Notes under the pieces: model-generated
Told to the model about the DNA's origin: nothing
Database searches by the model: none
The model's input: only the letters and a program-made list of their open reading frames with translations
From: Deinococcus aquaticus
GTDB lineage: Bacteria; Deinococcota; Deinococci; Deinococcales; Deinococcaceae
NCBI RefSeq assembly: GCF_028622095.1
Contig: NZ_CP115165.1
Coordinates: 2,105,501 to 2,169,500 of the forward strand
Length of the DNA: 64,000 nt
Direction of reading: 5' to 3'
Translations under genes and position numbers: made by a program
Part shown: positions 1 through 10,001 of the stretch, piece by piece
Numbering within the stretch: the first letter of the stretch is position 1
How the letters are laid out: every line of letters starts with the position of its first letter

Positions 1-390
1 CGTTTCCTTCAGGGTAGCCGCGTCGAACGTGAAGGCCAGGCCGTCCTGCCAGGTCAGGTGGTACGCGGTCGAGCCCAGCACGGTCACACCCTCGCCGAAC
101 GCGCTGGCGAGCGGGGTGGCGACCTGCATCTCCGGCTTCCCGGTTTTCAGGTCGGTGCGCCGCACGCCGGAACGCCCGGTTTCGCCGGTGCTTTCCACGT
201 AGCGTCCGCTGCCCAGGTACTGCAGACCCTCGGTGAAGGCCGCGCGGTCGTGCGGGTAGCGGGCTGTGACGACCGGCACGATGACCGGCGTCACCGTCTG
301 GGCCGCCGGGGCCGGCGTGGTCTGGGCTGCGGCCAGGCCTCCCGCAGCCAGGAGCAGGAAGGAACACAGAAGAAGGGAACGGGCGCGCAC
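1..390 (-). CDS. Glutaminyl-peptide cyclotransferase, 3' part missing
   Basis: This is the N-terminal 130 residues of a secreted glutamine cyclotransferase, an enzyme that converts N-terminal glutamine of peptides to pyroglutamate. The gene runs off the left edge of the window. A signal peptide is visible (basic start, then LLLCSFLLLAAGGLAAA, ending near residue 23). It is followed by the family opening YPHDRAAFTEGLQYL and by VESTGETGRSGVRR, typical of the PF05096 beta-propeller. I chose the GTG at 390-388 because this frame alone gives the signal peptide and because a TACCAT box (402-397) lies six bases upstream, the leaderless arrangement seen across this window. An ATG at 398 is in another frame that stops early. 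Confidence 0.75.
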   Translation of the reverse strand, partial: MRARSLLLCSFLLLAAGGLAAAQTTPAPAAQTVTPVIVPVVTARYPHDRAAFTEGLQYLGSGRYVESTGETGRSGVRRTDLKTGKPEMQVATPLASAFGEGVTVLGSTAYHLTWQDGLAFTFDAATLKET

Positions 391-465
391 GCCTTCATGG
401 TAGACCGCGGCGGCCCGCAGAACTTCATGCTTTCTGAAGGCTGTCCAGAATGACACGCCACAGTC

Positions 466-552
466 CGTTCTGCTCCTGCTCTGCGGGGCAGCTCTACGAG
501 TCGCGTCCGCCCGGACCCAGTGGCTTTGTAGGCCATTCAATCGGAGTCCGGA
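466..552 (-). repeat. Partial copy of the dispersed hairpin element (R1)
   Basis: Bases 521-552 match the hairpin-bearing end of the 133-bp repeat family described at 30035-30167 (TTCAATCGGAGTCCG). The following TCA at 553-555 is at the same time the target-duplication position and the stop codon of queG. The other end is degraded; similarity fades upstream of about 466 and I could not find its terminal repeat. Confidence 0.6.
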
Positions 553-1656
553 TCAGGCTTCGCCCAGGATCGCCGCCGCGCCCTCCCGCACGGCCTCGTG
601 CGGGTCGTCCAGCAGCGCGCGCACTCGGCCCGCCTCGCCCCACTGGCCCAGCGCCCAGGCGGCTGCCTCGCGCACCTCCCAGGCGGGGTCCTGCGCGCCG
701 GCCAGCAGCAGCGGCCAGCCCTGCGGCGCGCGGGTGTTGCCCAGGACCGTCAGTGCGTTGCGGGCCATGCCCTTGCGGCGGGGGCGCAGGAACGCCGTGC
801 CTGCCCACTGCCGCTCGAATTCACGCTCGCTGATCCCGAAGAACCGGCTCAGGTCCGGATGTGCCAGCTGCGGGTCCGGGCGCAGCAGCCTCGCCAGCGG
901 CCCGGCTTTCACGGTCCAGGGGCAGACTTCGCTGCACACGTCACAGCCGAACAGCCAGTCGCCCACCCCGGCCCGCAGGTCGTGTGGGACCGGCCCGCGG
1001 TGCTCGATGGTCAGGTACGACACGCAGCGGCGCGCGTCGATGGCGCGGTCCGGGCCGATCGCGCCGGTCGGGCAGGCGCTCACGCAGCGCAGGCAGCGGC
1101 CGCAGCGGTCCGGGTGCGCCGCGCCGCTCCCCCCGGCGGGCAGGTCGGTCAGGACGACCGCCAGCGTCACGAACGCGCCCAGGCCCGTGTTGATGGTCAT
1201 GCCGGACTTCCCGCGCCAGCCCAGCCCCGCGCCGGACGCGAACAGCCGTTCCATGACCGGCCCGTGATCCACGTACCCGCGCGCCCGCACGCCCAGCGCC
1301 GCCGCCTCCTGCTCCAGCCGGGTCAGGACCGGCTGCAACTGATCGTGGTAGTCCGGCGTCCAGGCGTAGCGCGCCACGCGGCCCACCCGCACGCCCCCGT
1401 CCGGCACGAGCGGCGGCTCGAAGGCGTGCGATACACCCAGCACCAGCACGCTTCCCACACCCGGCAGCCGCTGGGCGGGATCGGCCCGCACCGGCAACTG
1501 CCGTTCCAGGTAGGTCATGCCCGCGTGCCGCCCGGCGTCCAGCCACGACTGGTACTCCTGCACGGCGGCGGCCGGCACTGGCGCCGGAGCCCAGCCGACC
1601 GCGTCGGCGCCCAGCGACAGGGCCAGTTCGGACAGCAGATCGGCCGCGCTACTCAT
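553..1656 (-). CDS. queG: Epoxyqueuosine reductase QueG
   Basis: QueG is the cobalamin- and Fe-S-dependent cytosolic enzyme that reduces epoxyqueuosine to queuosine in tRNA, the last step of queuosine synthesis. The 367-residue protein has the usual length and order: the N-terminal catalytic domain with DHGPVMER near residue 130, the first cluster motif CGRCLRCVSACP near residues 183-195, the second cluster motif CDVCSEVCPW near 240, and C-terminal HEAT-like repeats (WEVREAAAWALGQWG, HEAVREGAAAILGEA). The ATG at 1656 sits at the edge of a dispersed repeat. The first base of the start codon and a GGAG at the right distance both come from the repeat end, and the stop codon coincides with the end of another copy. 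It is transcribed alone. Confidence 0.92.
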   Translation of the reverse strand: MSSAADLLSELALSLGADAVGWAPAPVPAAAVQEYQSWLDAGRHAGMTYLERQLPVRADPAQRLPGVGSVLVLGVSHAFEPPLVPDGGVRVGRVARYAWTPDYHDQLQPVLTRLEQEAAALGVRARGYVDHGPVMERLFASGAGLGWRGKSGMTINTGLGAFVTLAVVLTDLPAGGSGAAHPDRCGRCLRCVSACPTGAIGPDRAIDARRCVSYLTIEHRGPVPHDLRAGVGDWLFGCDVCSEVCPWTVKAGPLARLLRPDPQLAHPDLSRFFGISEREFERQWAGTAFLRPRRKGMARNALTVLGNTRAPQGWPLLLAGAQDPAWEVREAAAWALGQWGEAGRVRALLDDPHEAVREGAAAILGEA

Positions 1657-1759
1657 GCGGACTCCGATTGAACGGTCTGCAAGAACCGTTCAATCCGAGC
1701 AGATGCGAGCAGGAGCAGAGGCGGGTTCCGGGGTGCGACCGAAACAGACGGAATCCGTA
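1656..1759 (+). repeat. Dispersed hairpin element, internally deleted copy (R2)
   Basis: A 104-bp member of the repeat family: left end TGCGGACTCCGATTGAA, first hairpin (ATTGAACGG...CCGTTCAAT), then a shortened middle and right end GACGGAATCCGTA. It is flanked by a TCA target duplication at 1653-1655 and 1760-1762. The second hairpin seen in full copies is absent. The left end carries the start region of queG on the minus strand. Confidence 0.85.
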
Positions 1760-1820
1760 TCACGGGGCGCAGTATGCCCCGAAAGCAGCCCGGCCAACCG
1801 TGGCAGGTGACTGAAGGGGG

Positions 1821-2507
1821 TTACCCGAGTTGAGCGGCGGCCGCCTCGTCCAGGAACCAGACCGGGCCGGTCACGCCGGCGACCGGGTGGTGTCCCTCGC
1901 CGCGCTGCACCTCGGCCAGCACGCCCGCCTTGCCGGCGCCCGTGACCAGCAGCCAGCGCTGACGCGCCGCGTTGATCTCGGGGAACGTGAAGGTCAGGCG
2001 CTCCGTGTCGAGTTTCGGCACCCGGTTCGCTGCGACCCGGCCGCCGGCGTTCAGGGCGTCCGTGCCGGGGAACAGGCTGGCGGTGTGCCCGTCGTCGCCC
2101 ATGCCCAGCAGGACCACGTCCAGTTGCGCGGGCAGCGCCTGCGCGTAGGCCTGGGCGGCCTGCTCAAGCGGCCGGACCTCGCCCTGCATGCGGTGCACCT
2201 GCTCCTGGGGCACCGGCACGTGCCGCAGCAGTTCCTCGTGCGCGAGGCGGTAGTTGCTGTCCGGGCTGTCCGGCCCGACCGGGCGCTCGTCGCTGAAGTA
2301 CACGTGCGTGGCTTCCCAAGGCACGCCGGGCAGGCCGCGCAGTTCCGCGTACATCAGCTTCGGGGTGCTGCCGCCAGACAGCGCCACGTGAAACGCGCCG
2401 CGCGCCGTGACCGCCTCGCGCGCCGCCTGCACCAGCGCGTGCGCGGCCGCCTGCGCCGTCGCCTGCGGGGTGGGGGAGACCCGGCGCTCCGTCAGCGGCC
2501 CGCTCAC
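1821..2507 (-). CDS. pgl: 6-phosphogluconolactonase
   Basis: Hydrolyses 6-phosphogluconolactone to 6-phosphogluconate, second step of the oxidative pentose phosphate pathway, in the cytosol. The 228-residue product shows the SugarP-isomerase signatures [12 protein letters not shown] near residue 40 and the later [18 protein letters not shown] and [13 protein letters not shown] start it at the GTG 2507, which overlaps the opcA stop as GTGA; an upstream ATG at 2648 would only add residues read out of frame from opcA. It is the last gene of gnd-zwf-opcA-pgl, so its product acts directly on the G6PD product. Length matches the DevB/Pgl family. Confidence 0.93.
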   Translation of the reverse strand: MSGPLTERRVSPTPQATAQAAAHALVQAAREAVTARGAFHVALSGGSTPKLMYAELRGLPGVPWEATHVYFSDERPVGPDSPDSNYRLAHEELLRHVPVPQEQVHRMQGEVRPLEQAAQAYAQALPAQLDVVLLGMGDDGHTASLFPGTDALNAGGRVAANRVPKLDTERLTFTFPEINAARQRWLLVTGAGKAGVLAEVQRGEGHHPVAGVTGPVWFLDEAAAAQLG

Positions 2508-3457
2508 AGGGTTTCCTTGGCAAGTGCCCAGGCGTGCTCGAAGACCTCGCCGCGTTCCGGGCGGGCCATCACGCGCGCCAGTCCGTCGGCCAGCGTCATG
2601 GCGGGCACCGGTACCTCGGACTCGCGTTTCACGCCGTCCCAGCGGCACTCCAGGCTGACCACGTCACTGTGGGCGCTGCCGTCGGCACTCAGGGCGAAGC
2701 GCACGCCGTCGCCCAGCAGTTCCACGCCGCACAGGTCGCCGTTCTCGCGCCCGCAGCGGCCCGAACGGAACTCCACGTTCTTCAGGTCCGTCCAGCCCAG
2801 CGTGTCGGCAATGAACCCCGCGTACAGCCGCGCCGGCAGGTCCTTCTTGCCGGCGTGCCGCACGACCAGCCGGTCGATGTTCGGCAGTTGCCGGGCCGCA
2901 TCGGGGCTGTCGAACACCTGCGCCAGCGCCTCACGCCACGGGGCCGAGCGGCTCCAGCCCAGGTCCGCCAGCGCGTAGTGCCGCGAGGGCGGCATGTCCA
3001 GCGTCAGGCTGTCCACGATCACCTGATCGGCCAGGTCCGTCAGTTCGGCCAGCAGCGTCCCGCCGGGTCGGCTGTCCGCGCCCCACCACACGTGGTTCAC
3101 GGTGGCCGGGCGGATCAGCGGCAGGATCGCGCCCTGAAGCTGCTCGGCGCTGGCTTCCAGCGTCAGGCGTTCCACGTACAGCCCGCCGCGCTGCGGAACG
3201 AGGCTGGCGTGCACGGTCAGGTCGTCCGTGCCGTCCATCACGCCGATGATCTGCCGTCCCGCGTAGCGGCCCTCAAGGCCCGCCAGGGCTTCCTGCACGC
3301 GCCCCAGGTGCTTTTTCATGGTCAGGGCGATGATGTTGCCGGTGTACGCGCGGGTCTCGACGGTCGTCTGCACCCACAGTTCGTCCAGCGTGACCTGGGC
3401 CTTGCGGACGGTGGTATCCACCGGGCCCAGCGGTTTCAGGTCGGTCGCGTACGTCAT
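2504..3457 (-). CDS. opcA: Glucose-6-phosphate dehydrogenase assembly protein OpcA
   Basis: OpcA is the partner protein that assembles or activates G6PD, known from cyanobacteria and actinobacteria. The 317-residue length and the motifs [12 protein letters not shown] and [12 protein letters not shown], together with its place directly after zwf, support the call. It has no recognisable catalytic motif. The start ATG is at 3457, 91 bp after the zwf stop, and its stop overlaps the pgl start by four bases, so the two are probably translationally coupled. The 91-bp gap to zwf is the only break in the operon, and a fully separate promoter there is not evident. Confidence 0.88.
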   Translation of the reverse strand: MTYATDLKPLGPVDTTVRKAQVTLDELWVQTTVETRAYTGNIIALTMKKHLGRVQEALAGLEGRYAGRQIIGVMDGTDDLTVHASLVPQRGGLYVERLTLEASAEQLQGAILPLIRPATVNHVWWGADSRPGGTLLAELTDLADQVIVDSLTLDMPPSRHYALADLGWSRSAPWREALAQVFDSPDAARQLPNIDRLVVRHAGKKDLPARLYAGFIADTLGWTDLKNVEFRSGRCGRENGDLCGVELLGDGVRFALSADGSAHSDVVSLECRWDGVKRESEVPVPAMTLADGLARVMARPERGEVFEHAWALAKETL

Positions 3458-3548
3458 GGTCGGCCTCCGGCCGGGTGGATGGGTGATGGGCGGCGGGTCA
3501 TGGAAGGGCTCAGGAATGCCATCACGCGTCCTCCATGCTCTGTCCTCT

Positions 3549-5353
3549 TCACAGGCGCCGCCAGCGGCGGTCCTCGCCCATCAGTTCGTCGGCCTCGTCG
3601 GGACCCCAGGTGCCGGACGTGTAGTTCGGGAAGTCCGGCCCCTTCTCGCGGCGGCCCGGTTCGGCCTCCCACACGTTCAGGATGCCGCTCACGATCTGCC
3701 ACGCCAGGTCCACCTCGTCCTCGCGGGGGAACAGGGTCGCGTCGCCCAGCATGGCGTCCAGCAGCAGGCGCGAGTACGGGCTTTCCAGCTGCGCGCCGAA
3801 CGCGTCGTAGCGGAAGTCCATGACCACCTCGCGCAGCACCATCTCCTGCCCCGGCGTTTTGGAGCTGAACTTCAGGCTCACGCCCTCGTCCGGCTGGATG
3901 CGGAAGGCCAGCACGTTGCGTTCCAGACCGCCGGGGAAGATGCCCAGCGGCGGGCGCTTGAACACCACGGCGATCTCCGTGACCTTCTTCGGCAGCCGCT
4001 TCCCGGTGCGCAGGAAGAACGGCACGCCCTGCCAGCGCCAGTTATCCACTTCCAGCTTCAGGGCCACGTAGGTGGGCGTGACGCTGCCTTCTTTCACGTT
4101 CGGTTCCTCGCGGTAGCCCGTGACCTTCTCGCCGTACATGGTGCCCGGCCCGTACTGCCCGCGCACCGCGACCGACTTCACGCGGCCCGAGGGGATCTCC
4201 TTGACGGCGCGCAGCACCTTGACCTTCTCGTCACGGATGGCGTCCGCGTCGAAGGCCGCCGGGGGTTCCATGGCGGTCAACGCGAACAGCTGCATCAGGT
4301 GGTTCTGAAGCATGTCGCGCACCACGCCCGCCTCCTCGTAGTACCCGGCGCGTCCTTCCAGGCCCAGGTCCTCGCTGGCGGTGATCTGCACGTGATCCAC
4401 GTACCCACGGTTCCACAGCGGCTCGAAGATGGCGTTCCCGAAGCGGATCGCCATCAGGTTCTGCACGGTCTCCTTGCCCAGGTAATGGTCGATGCGGTAC
4501 ACCTGCGACTCGTCCCAGACCTTGTGGATGGCGTCGTTCAGGTCGCGGGCGCTGGCCAGGTCCCGCCCGAAGGGTTTCTCGATCACCAGCCGGCGCCAGC
4601 CCTCGCTCTGATCCGCCAGTCCCAGGCGGCCCAGGCCGTTACTGATCGGCTCGAACAGGCTGGGCGGGGTTGAGAGGTAGAACAGCGCGTTCTTGCGGCC
4701 GCCGTGCGCTTCCTCGGCCCGGTCGAGTTCCTTGCCGACCAGGTCGTACACCTCGTCCCCGGCGAAATCGCCGTACTCGTAGTACAGCAGGTCCCGGAAT
4801 TTCTCCAGGCTGCCGGGCTGAATGGCGTCGGTCTCCTTACTTTCCTTCAGGGCCGCGATCGCGTAGTCCTTGAAGGCCTCGTCCGTCATCTCCTGACGGC
4901 CCACGCCCACGATGTTGAAAGCACTCCCAAGCAGGCCGTCCTGCCACAGGCCGAACACGGCGGGCAGCAGCTTGCGGCGCGACAGGTCGCCGGTCGCGCC
5001 GAAAATCACCAGCGTGGCCGGTTCCGGCGCGCGGTTGCGGCGCATCAGAGCCCGGAAGGGATTCTGACCGTCGTGACCGGGCGCGGCGCTGCTCTTGCCC
5101 TTGCGGGGCGCGGAGGTCTGCGCGGTCTTCACGCTGGCGCGGCGCTTGGCGGGAGCGGCCTGCGCTACGCCCACCGTGCGGGCCGCGAGGTCCGTTTCCA
5201 CGTTCGCCTGCACGTTGGCCGCGACCTTGCTGCCCGCCGCCTTCCTGGCTGTGGTCTTGCCGGTGGCCTTGCTGGCCGGGGCCTTGGCAGCGGGCTTCGT
5301 CGAGGCGGATTTCGTCGTGGCGGCCTTGCTGCTCGCGGGTTTCTTGGGGGCGC

Positions 5354-5357
<4 letters not shown>
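3549..5357 (-). CDS. zwf: Glucose-6-phosphate 1-dehydrogenase with Lys/Ala-rich N-terminal extension
   Basis: Oxidises glucose-6-phosphate with NADP+, first step of the oxidative pentose phosphate pathway. The coenzyme fingerprint [14 protein letters not shown] lies at about residues 120-133 and the substrate-binding RIDHYLGKE signature follows near residue 290. The core of about 480 residues is standard. In front of it lie roughly 100 extra residues rich in Lys, Ala, Thr and Ser ([20 protein letters not shown] and onward), like a histone H1 or DNA-binding tail, ending at [15 protein letters not shown]. The start ATG at 5357 overlaps the gnd stop as ATGA, which argues that the extension is really translated. 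Its function is unknown. Confidence 0.93.
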
Positions 5358-6421
<1,064 letters not shown>

Positions 6422-6803
6422 TGCGTGACCTCCTGCCGCCCGGAACCGATTCCAGTTCGGCGGCTTTACCGCCCGCCACTATACGACTCGGGCCCGCGCC
6501 GTCCGCCGGTCTTCAGCTCACGTTTCACCCGGTCGCGGGCGTGGCGATCCGCCCGCGTGGTCCGGTGGCCGGCCCGGAAGACCCGTCTGGAACGGGGCCG
6601 GGCGAAGATGGTGGCCGCATGAGAATTCAGGCATTGACAGATATCTGTTGAAACGATTAATTTGGACGCAAGGTGATCCGCCGGTCATGCAGCGGTGCTC
6701 CGGCCCAGACACCCCGGGCCAGGATGTCTGGGCCGGACACCCCAGCCCTCTGCCCGCCCGGAACACCGACTTCGCCACCCTTTCCCGCTCCTCCAGAGAG
6801 ACA
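6422..6803. other. Divergent intergenic region between gnd and marR
   Basis: About 380 bp with no convincing gene. The gnd side holds its ribosome-binding site and a candidate -10 (TATAGT, minus strand, 6483-6478). The marR side holds TTGACA at 6634-6639 overlapping a perfect palindrome at 6638-6647. In-frame codons extend the marR reading frame upstream to 6648, but they lie downstream of this promoter-like stretch and are not protein-like. Confidence 0.5.
6634..6661 (+). promoter_or_regulatory. Candidate promoter with palindromic operator for marR-doxX
   Basis: TTGACA (6634-6639) matches the -35 consensus, and the perfect palindrome CAGATATCTG (6638-6647) overlaps it. An AT-rich stretch GATTAAT follows at -10 distance. 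MarR proteins usually repress their own operon by binding such palindromes. The operator role is inference. Confidence 0.4.
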
Positions 6804-7298
6804 ATGACCGTACTCATGCCAGATACCCTGACCTCCGCGCCCGCCCCCCTCACGCCGCCCGCCCAGCCCGGCGCGCCCGGCAGTCTTCAGCATCAGGCCT
6901 ACCTGGCCCTGCAACGCCTCGCCCTGCGCCAGCAGCATGAGGGCGCGGAACTGTTCCGCGAGTACGGCCTGAGCGCCCCGCAGTTCAACGTGCTGCGCAT
7001 CCTGCGCGGCGCAGAGGACACCGGCCTGACCTGCAGCGAGATCAGCGACCGCCTGCTCGTCCACGACCCGGACGTGACCCGCCTGCTCGACCGCCTCCAG
7101 AAGGCCGGACTGGTCAACCGCGACCGCGACCGCCCGGACCGCCGCATCGTCGCCACCCGCCTGACCCCCGCCGGACACGACCTGCTGACCCGCATTGACC
7201 GGCCCCTGATGCACCTGCACGCCCAGCAATTCGCGCACCTGAGCGACGCCCAGCTTCAGCACCTGCTGACGCTTCTGACCCCCCCGGAGCCCACATGA
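6804..7298 (+). CDS. MarR-family transcriptional regulator
   Basis: A 164-residue winged-helix repressor of the MarR family. The DNA-binding core reads LFREYGLSAPQFNVLRILRG, then LTCSEISDRLLVHDPDVTRLLDRLQKAGLV with the wing DRDRPDRRIVATRLTPAGHDLL, in the canonical order. The reading frame is open back to 6648, but I place the start at ATG 6804 (or 6816), just before the first alpha helix, because residues encoded further upstream look random. Its stop overlaps the doxX start as ATGA, so it probably controls that gene; ligands of MarR proteins next to DoxX are often quinones, phenols or thiol oxidants, which is not established here. Confidence 0.85.
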   Translation: MTVLMPDTLTSAPAPLTPPAQPGAPGSLQHQAYLALQRLALRQQHEGAELFREYGLSAPQFNVLRILRGAEDTGLTCSEISDRLLVHDPDVTRLLDRLQKAGLVNRDRDRPDRRIVATRLTPAGHDLLTRIDRPLMHLHAQQFAHLSDAQLQHLLTLLTPPEPT

Positions 7299-7711
7299 CC
7301 ACCCTGAACCCCGCCGTACCCGCCGACCGCACCGACCTCGCCCTGCTGCTGATCCGCCTCGCCACCGGACTGGTGTTCCTGATGCACGGCATTCAGAAAT
7401 TCTTCACGTACACGCTGCCCGGCACCACCCAGGCCTTCACGCAGATGGGCGTGCCCGTCCCCGGTATCAGCGCCCCCCTCGTCGCGGGCGTCGAACTGAT
7501 CGGCGGCGTGCTGCTGATCGCAGGCGTCCTGACCCGCTGGGCCGGCGCCGCCCTGGCCGTGAACATCCTGGTCGCCCTGCTGCTGGTGCACCTGAAAGCC
7601 GGATTCTTCAACCCGAACGGCGTGGAATTCCCGCTGGTCCTGCTGGCGGCCTCCGCCGCGCTGGCCATTGCCGGACCCGGCCGCTACCGCGTGCCCGTCG
7701 GCCCCGCCTGA
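7295..7711 (+). CDS. DoxX-family membrane protein
   Basis: A 138-residue integral membrane protein of the DoxX family (PF07681), with about four hydrophobic segments: LALLLIRLATGLVFLMHGIQ, ISAPLVAGVELIGGVLLIAG, AALAVNILVALLLVHL and LVLLAASAALAIAG. The conserved R-x-x-x-G-x-x-F-x-x-HG stretch of the first helix is present. DoxX proteins are linked to thiol or quinone-related oxidative stress in several bacteria; the exact reaction is not settled. The start overlaps the end of the MarR gene by four bases, so it is the likely regulated target. Confidence 0.85.
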   Translation: MTTLNPAVPADRTDLALLLIRLATGLVFLMHGIQKFFTYTLPGTTQAFTQMGVPVPGISAPLVAGVELIGGVLLIAGVLTRWAGAALAVNILVALLLVHLKAGFFNPNGVEFPLVLLAASAALAIAGPGRYRVPVGPA

Positions 7712-7715
7712 ACCA

Positions 7716-7792
7716 GCAGGGCCTGAACCCAGGATGCCCTGCCAGTCGGGCCGCACGCACCGGGAACCACCCCCGGCCGCGCGCGGCCCGAC
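7716..7792 (+). terminator. Two consecutive hairpins after doxX
   Basis: GCAGGGC (7716-7722) pairs with GCCCTGC (7736-7742), and GTCGGGCCGC (7745-7754) pairs with GCGGCCCGAC (7783-7792). Neither is followed by a T-run, so factor-independent termination is uncertain. Confidence 0.4.
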
Positions 7793-7833
7793 CTGCATTC
7801 GGTTCCCCGTTACGACCGGGTAGGCTGAGTTTC

Positions 7834-8277
7834 ATGGGCAGTCACCTGTGGTGGTACGTCGAACCCTATGAACCGGATGTCGCTGCCGTCCTGCACCGGG
7901 TTCAGCAGCGTGAATTCCAGGCCGGCCGGTACTCGCCGGTCATCCCGTATCCGGCGTTCCCGGTGACGGTGAACTCGCCTGTACCGGGAACGCCGCACGA
8001 CAGCATCGACGACGCCCTGGAAGCCGCAGACGCCGACGGCACGCGCACGATCCTGGACGTGCCGGGACTCGCCGCCAGCGAGGACGAATGGGGCATGAGG
8101 CAACTGAGCGACGAGGCGCTGCTGAACCTGTTCGGCACCACGCAGCCAGCCCTGACGCAGGTACAGGCCAGTGACGCACTGACGGAACCCCTGGGCCGGG
8201 GAGAGAGTCTCTACGTGGTGGCCTACGCGGCCGGGCAGCCAGCGCACCTGTACTTCACCGGGTACTCCTACGACTGA
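7834..8277 (+). CDS. Hypothetical protein, 147 aa
   Basis: I do not recognise this protein. It is acidic, soluble, without signal peptide or membrane segment, and opens GSHLWWYVEPYEPDVAAVLH. Midway there is a DSIDDALEAADADGTRTILDVPG stretch and the end is rich in aromatic residues (LYFTGYSYD). A TAGGCT box at 7821-7826 lies seven bases before the ATG with no Shine-Dalgarno sequence, which supports this start as a leaderless transcript. It stands alone between doxX and mqnC. Confidence 0.7.
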   Translation: MGSHLWWYVEPYEPDVAAVLHRVQQREFQAGRYSPVIPYPAFPVTVNSPVPGTPHDSIDDALEAADADGTRTILDVPGLAASEDEWGMRQLSDEALLNLFGTTQPALTQVQASDALTEPLGRGESLYVVAYAAGQPAHLYFTGYSYD

Positions 8278-8347
8278 TCCGGACGGCCGCCCGGACCCTG
8301 TGCCCGGAGAGACCAATGCCCGCCGCCCCCGGTGCTACCGTACCCTC

Positions 8348-9532
8348 ATGACCGCCACCGTCCCCACCGGAACCGCCCTGCTCGACCGGGCCGCGCAGGG
8401 CGAGCGCCTGCACCACGCCGAGATCGAGGCGCTGTACTCCCTGCCGCTGCCCGACGTGGCCGCCGCCGCGCACCACCTGCGCCTCGCGCGCCGCGACCCG
8501 CGCACCGTGTCGTTCCTGATCGACCGGAACATCAACTACACGAACATCTGCAACGTCGGCTGCAACTTCTGCGCCTTCTACCGCACCCCCCGCCAGAAAG
8601 ACAGTTACACCCTGGATTACGAGCAGATCAGCCACAAGATCCGCGAACTTGAGGCGGTGGGCGGCACCCGCATCCTGCTGCAGGGCGGCGTGAACCCCGC
8701 GCTGGGCCTGGACTACTACACCGGCCTGCTGCGCCACGTGAAGGCCAACCACCCCACCATCCGCATCGACGCCTTCTCGCCCGAGGAGGTGCTGTTCATG
8801 GAGAAAACCTTCGGGCACACCCTGGACGCCCTGCTGGACATCCTGATCGAGGCCGGACTGGACGGCCTGCCCGGCGCGGGCGGCGAGATCCTGGAAGACG
8901 AGGTGCGCGCGAAGGCCGCGCCCGCCCGCATCCGCAGCGAGGACTGGTTCCGCATCATCGACGCCGCGCAGCGCAAGGGCCTGTACACCATCGCCACCAT
9001 GGTCATCGGTTTCGGTGAGACGTACGCGCAGCGCGCCAATCACCTCCTGAAAATCCGTGACCAGCAGGACAGGGCAACCCGCGAGTACGGCGGGAACGGC
9101 TTTTCCGGCTTCGCCATGTGGACCCTTCAGACCGAGCACACCCGCCTGCACGGCAAGGCGCCGGGCGCGACCGCGCACGAGTACCTGCAACAGCTGGCCA
9201 TTGCCCGCATCGCGCTCGACAACGTGCCGAACATCCAGGCGTCGTGGCCCGCGCAGGGCTTCAAGGTCGCTCAGTCCGCGCTGTACTACGGTGCGAACGA
9301 CCTGGGGTCCACCATGCTCGAGGAGAACGTCGTCTCGGCGGCCGGTGGGCACGGGCGGCACAACGCGACCGTCCGCGAACTGATCCGCATTGCCGTGGAC
9401 GCCGGATTCGACCCCGCCATCCGCAACAGTCGCTTCGAGATCATCGAGCGCCCGGACGTGAACGCCATCCTGGCGCGCGGCGAGACCAACCCGGAAGGGG
9501 ACCGCGCCGTCGGCGCCTCCGCCGCCCGCTGA
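8348..9532 (+). CDS. mqnC: Cyclic dehypoxanthinyl futalosine synthase MqnC (radical SAM)
   Basis: MqnC cyclises dehypoxanthinyl futalosine in the futalosine route to menaquinone. The radical SAM cluster motif CNVGCNFCAFYR is at about residues 72-83, followed by ILLQGGVNP, the DAFSPEE region and the late NIQASWPAQG and LGSTMLEENVVSAAGG signatures specific to the MqnC/MqnE group. The 394-residue length is typical. I start it at ATG 8348, with TACCGT six bases upstream, rather than at 8300, because alignment to the family begins here. It appears monocistronic and is followed by a strong terminator. Other menaquinone genes are not in the window. Confidence 0.92.
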   Translation: MTATVPTGTALLDRAAQGERLHHAEIEALYSLPLPDVAAAAHHLRLARRDPRTVSFLIDRNINYTNICNVGCNFCAFYRTPRQKDSYTLDYEQISHKIRELEAVGGTRILLQGGVNPALGLDYYTGLLRHVKANHPTIRIDAFSPEEVLFMEKTFGHTLDALLDILIEAGLDGLPGAGGEILEDEVRAKAAPARIRSEDWFRIIDAAQRKGLYTIATMVIGFGETYAQRANHLLKIRDQQDRATREYGGNGFSGFAMWTLQTEHTRLHGKAPGATAHEYLQQLAIARIALDNVPNIQASWPAQGFKVAQSALYYGANDLGSTMLEENVVSAAGGHGRHNATVRELIRIAVDAGFDPAIRNSRFEIIERPDVNAILARGETNPEGDRAVGASAAR

Positions 9533-9540
9533 ACCCCGAG

Positions 9541-9587
9541 CAGACGCACGCACCTGCAGGATCGGGGTGCGTGCGTCTGTCTTTACT
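9541..9587 (+). terminator. Strong intrinsic terminator after mqnC
   Basis: CAGACGCACGCACC (9541-9554) pairs perfectly with GGTGCGTGCGTCTG (9566-9579), a 14-bp stem with an 11-base loop, followed by TCTTTACT. It lies eight bases after the mqnC stop. Confidence 0.88.
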
Positions 9588-9644
9588 GTGGCTCTTCGCG
9601 GTGTTTGCTGTCTCTACTGGGGGCGCGGGGGCCGCGCGGGTCCG

Positions 9645-9902
9645 TCAGGCGGCGCCGGGGTAGCGGTAGGCGGCGTCCACGCGCACCTGACGCTCTATGT
9701 CGTTCAGGGTGGCGGCGTACAGGTCCCCGGTCACGCGGGGCAGAAGCGCCAGTTCCAGCGCCGCTTCCTCCAGCGTGTCGTGCAGGCTGCGGTGCTGCCA
9801 GCCCGGCCCCTCGACTTCCAGGCGAACGCGGCCCGCTGCGGTGAGGATTCTCACGCGGCCAGCGTCCAGCCGCGTATCGCTGAAATGACGGGGAACATTC
9901 AT
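9645..9902 (-). CDS. Small conserved-looking hypothetical protein, 85 aa
   Basis: An 85-residue soluble protein that I do not recognise. It contains a LTAAGRVRLEVEGPGWQHRS strand-turn region and a helical LEEAALELALLP stretch, then ends VDAAYRYPGAA. I choose ATG 9902 (MNVPRHFSD) over the 21-codon longer version because a TATGCT box (9914-9909, minus strand) lies six bases upstream in the leaderless configuration. It is monocistronic on the minus strand, convergent with mqnC, and the two are separated by the mqnC terminator. Confidence 0.6.
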   Translation of the reverse strand: MNVPRHFSDTRLDAGRVRILTAAGRVRLEVEGPGWQHRSLHDTLEEAALELALLPRVTGDLYAATLNDIERQVRVDAAYRYPGAA

Positions 9903-10001
9903 ACCCCCAGCATAGCCAGGGAGTCTGACAGGCACATCCGCCAAAGTAATGATGCCTTCACGCACTGGCCCGGGACTCAGGGCTGAGCGACACTGTTGCC
10001 G

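Noticed and set aside
598..1671. Long plus-strand open frame opposite queG
   Set aside because: It is antisense to a clear queG gene; its composition (Arg, His, Gln-rich) is the usual shadow of a GC-rich gene.
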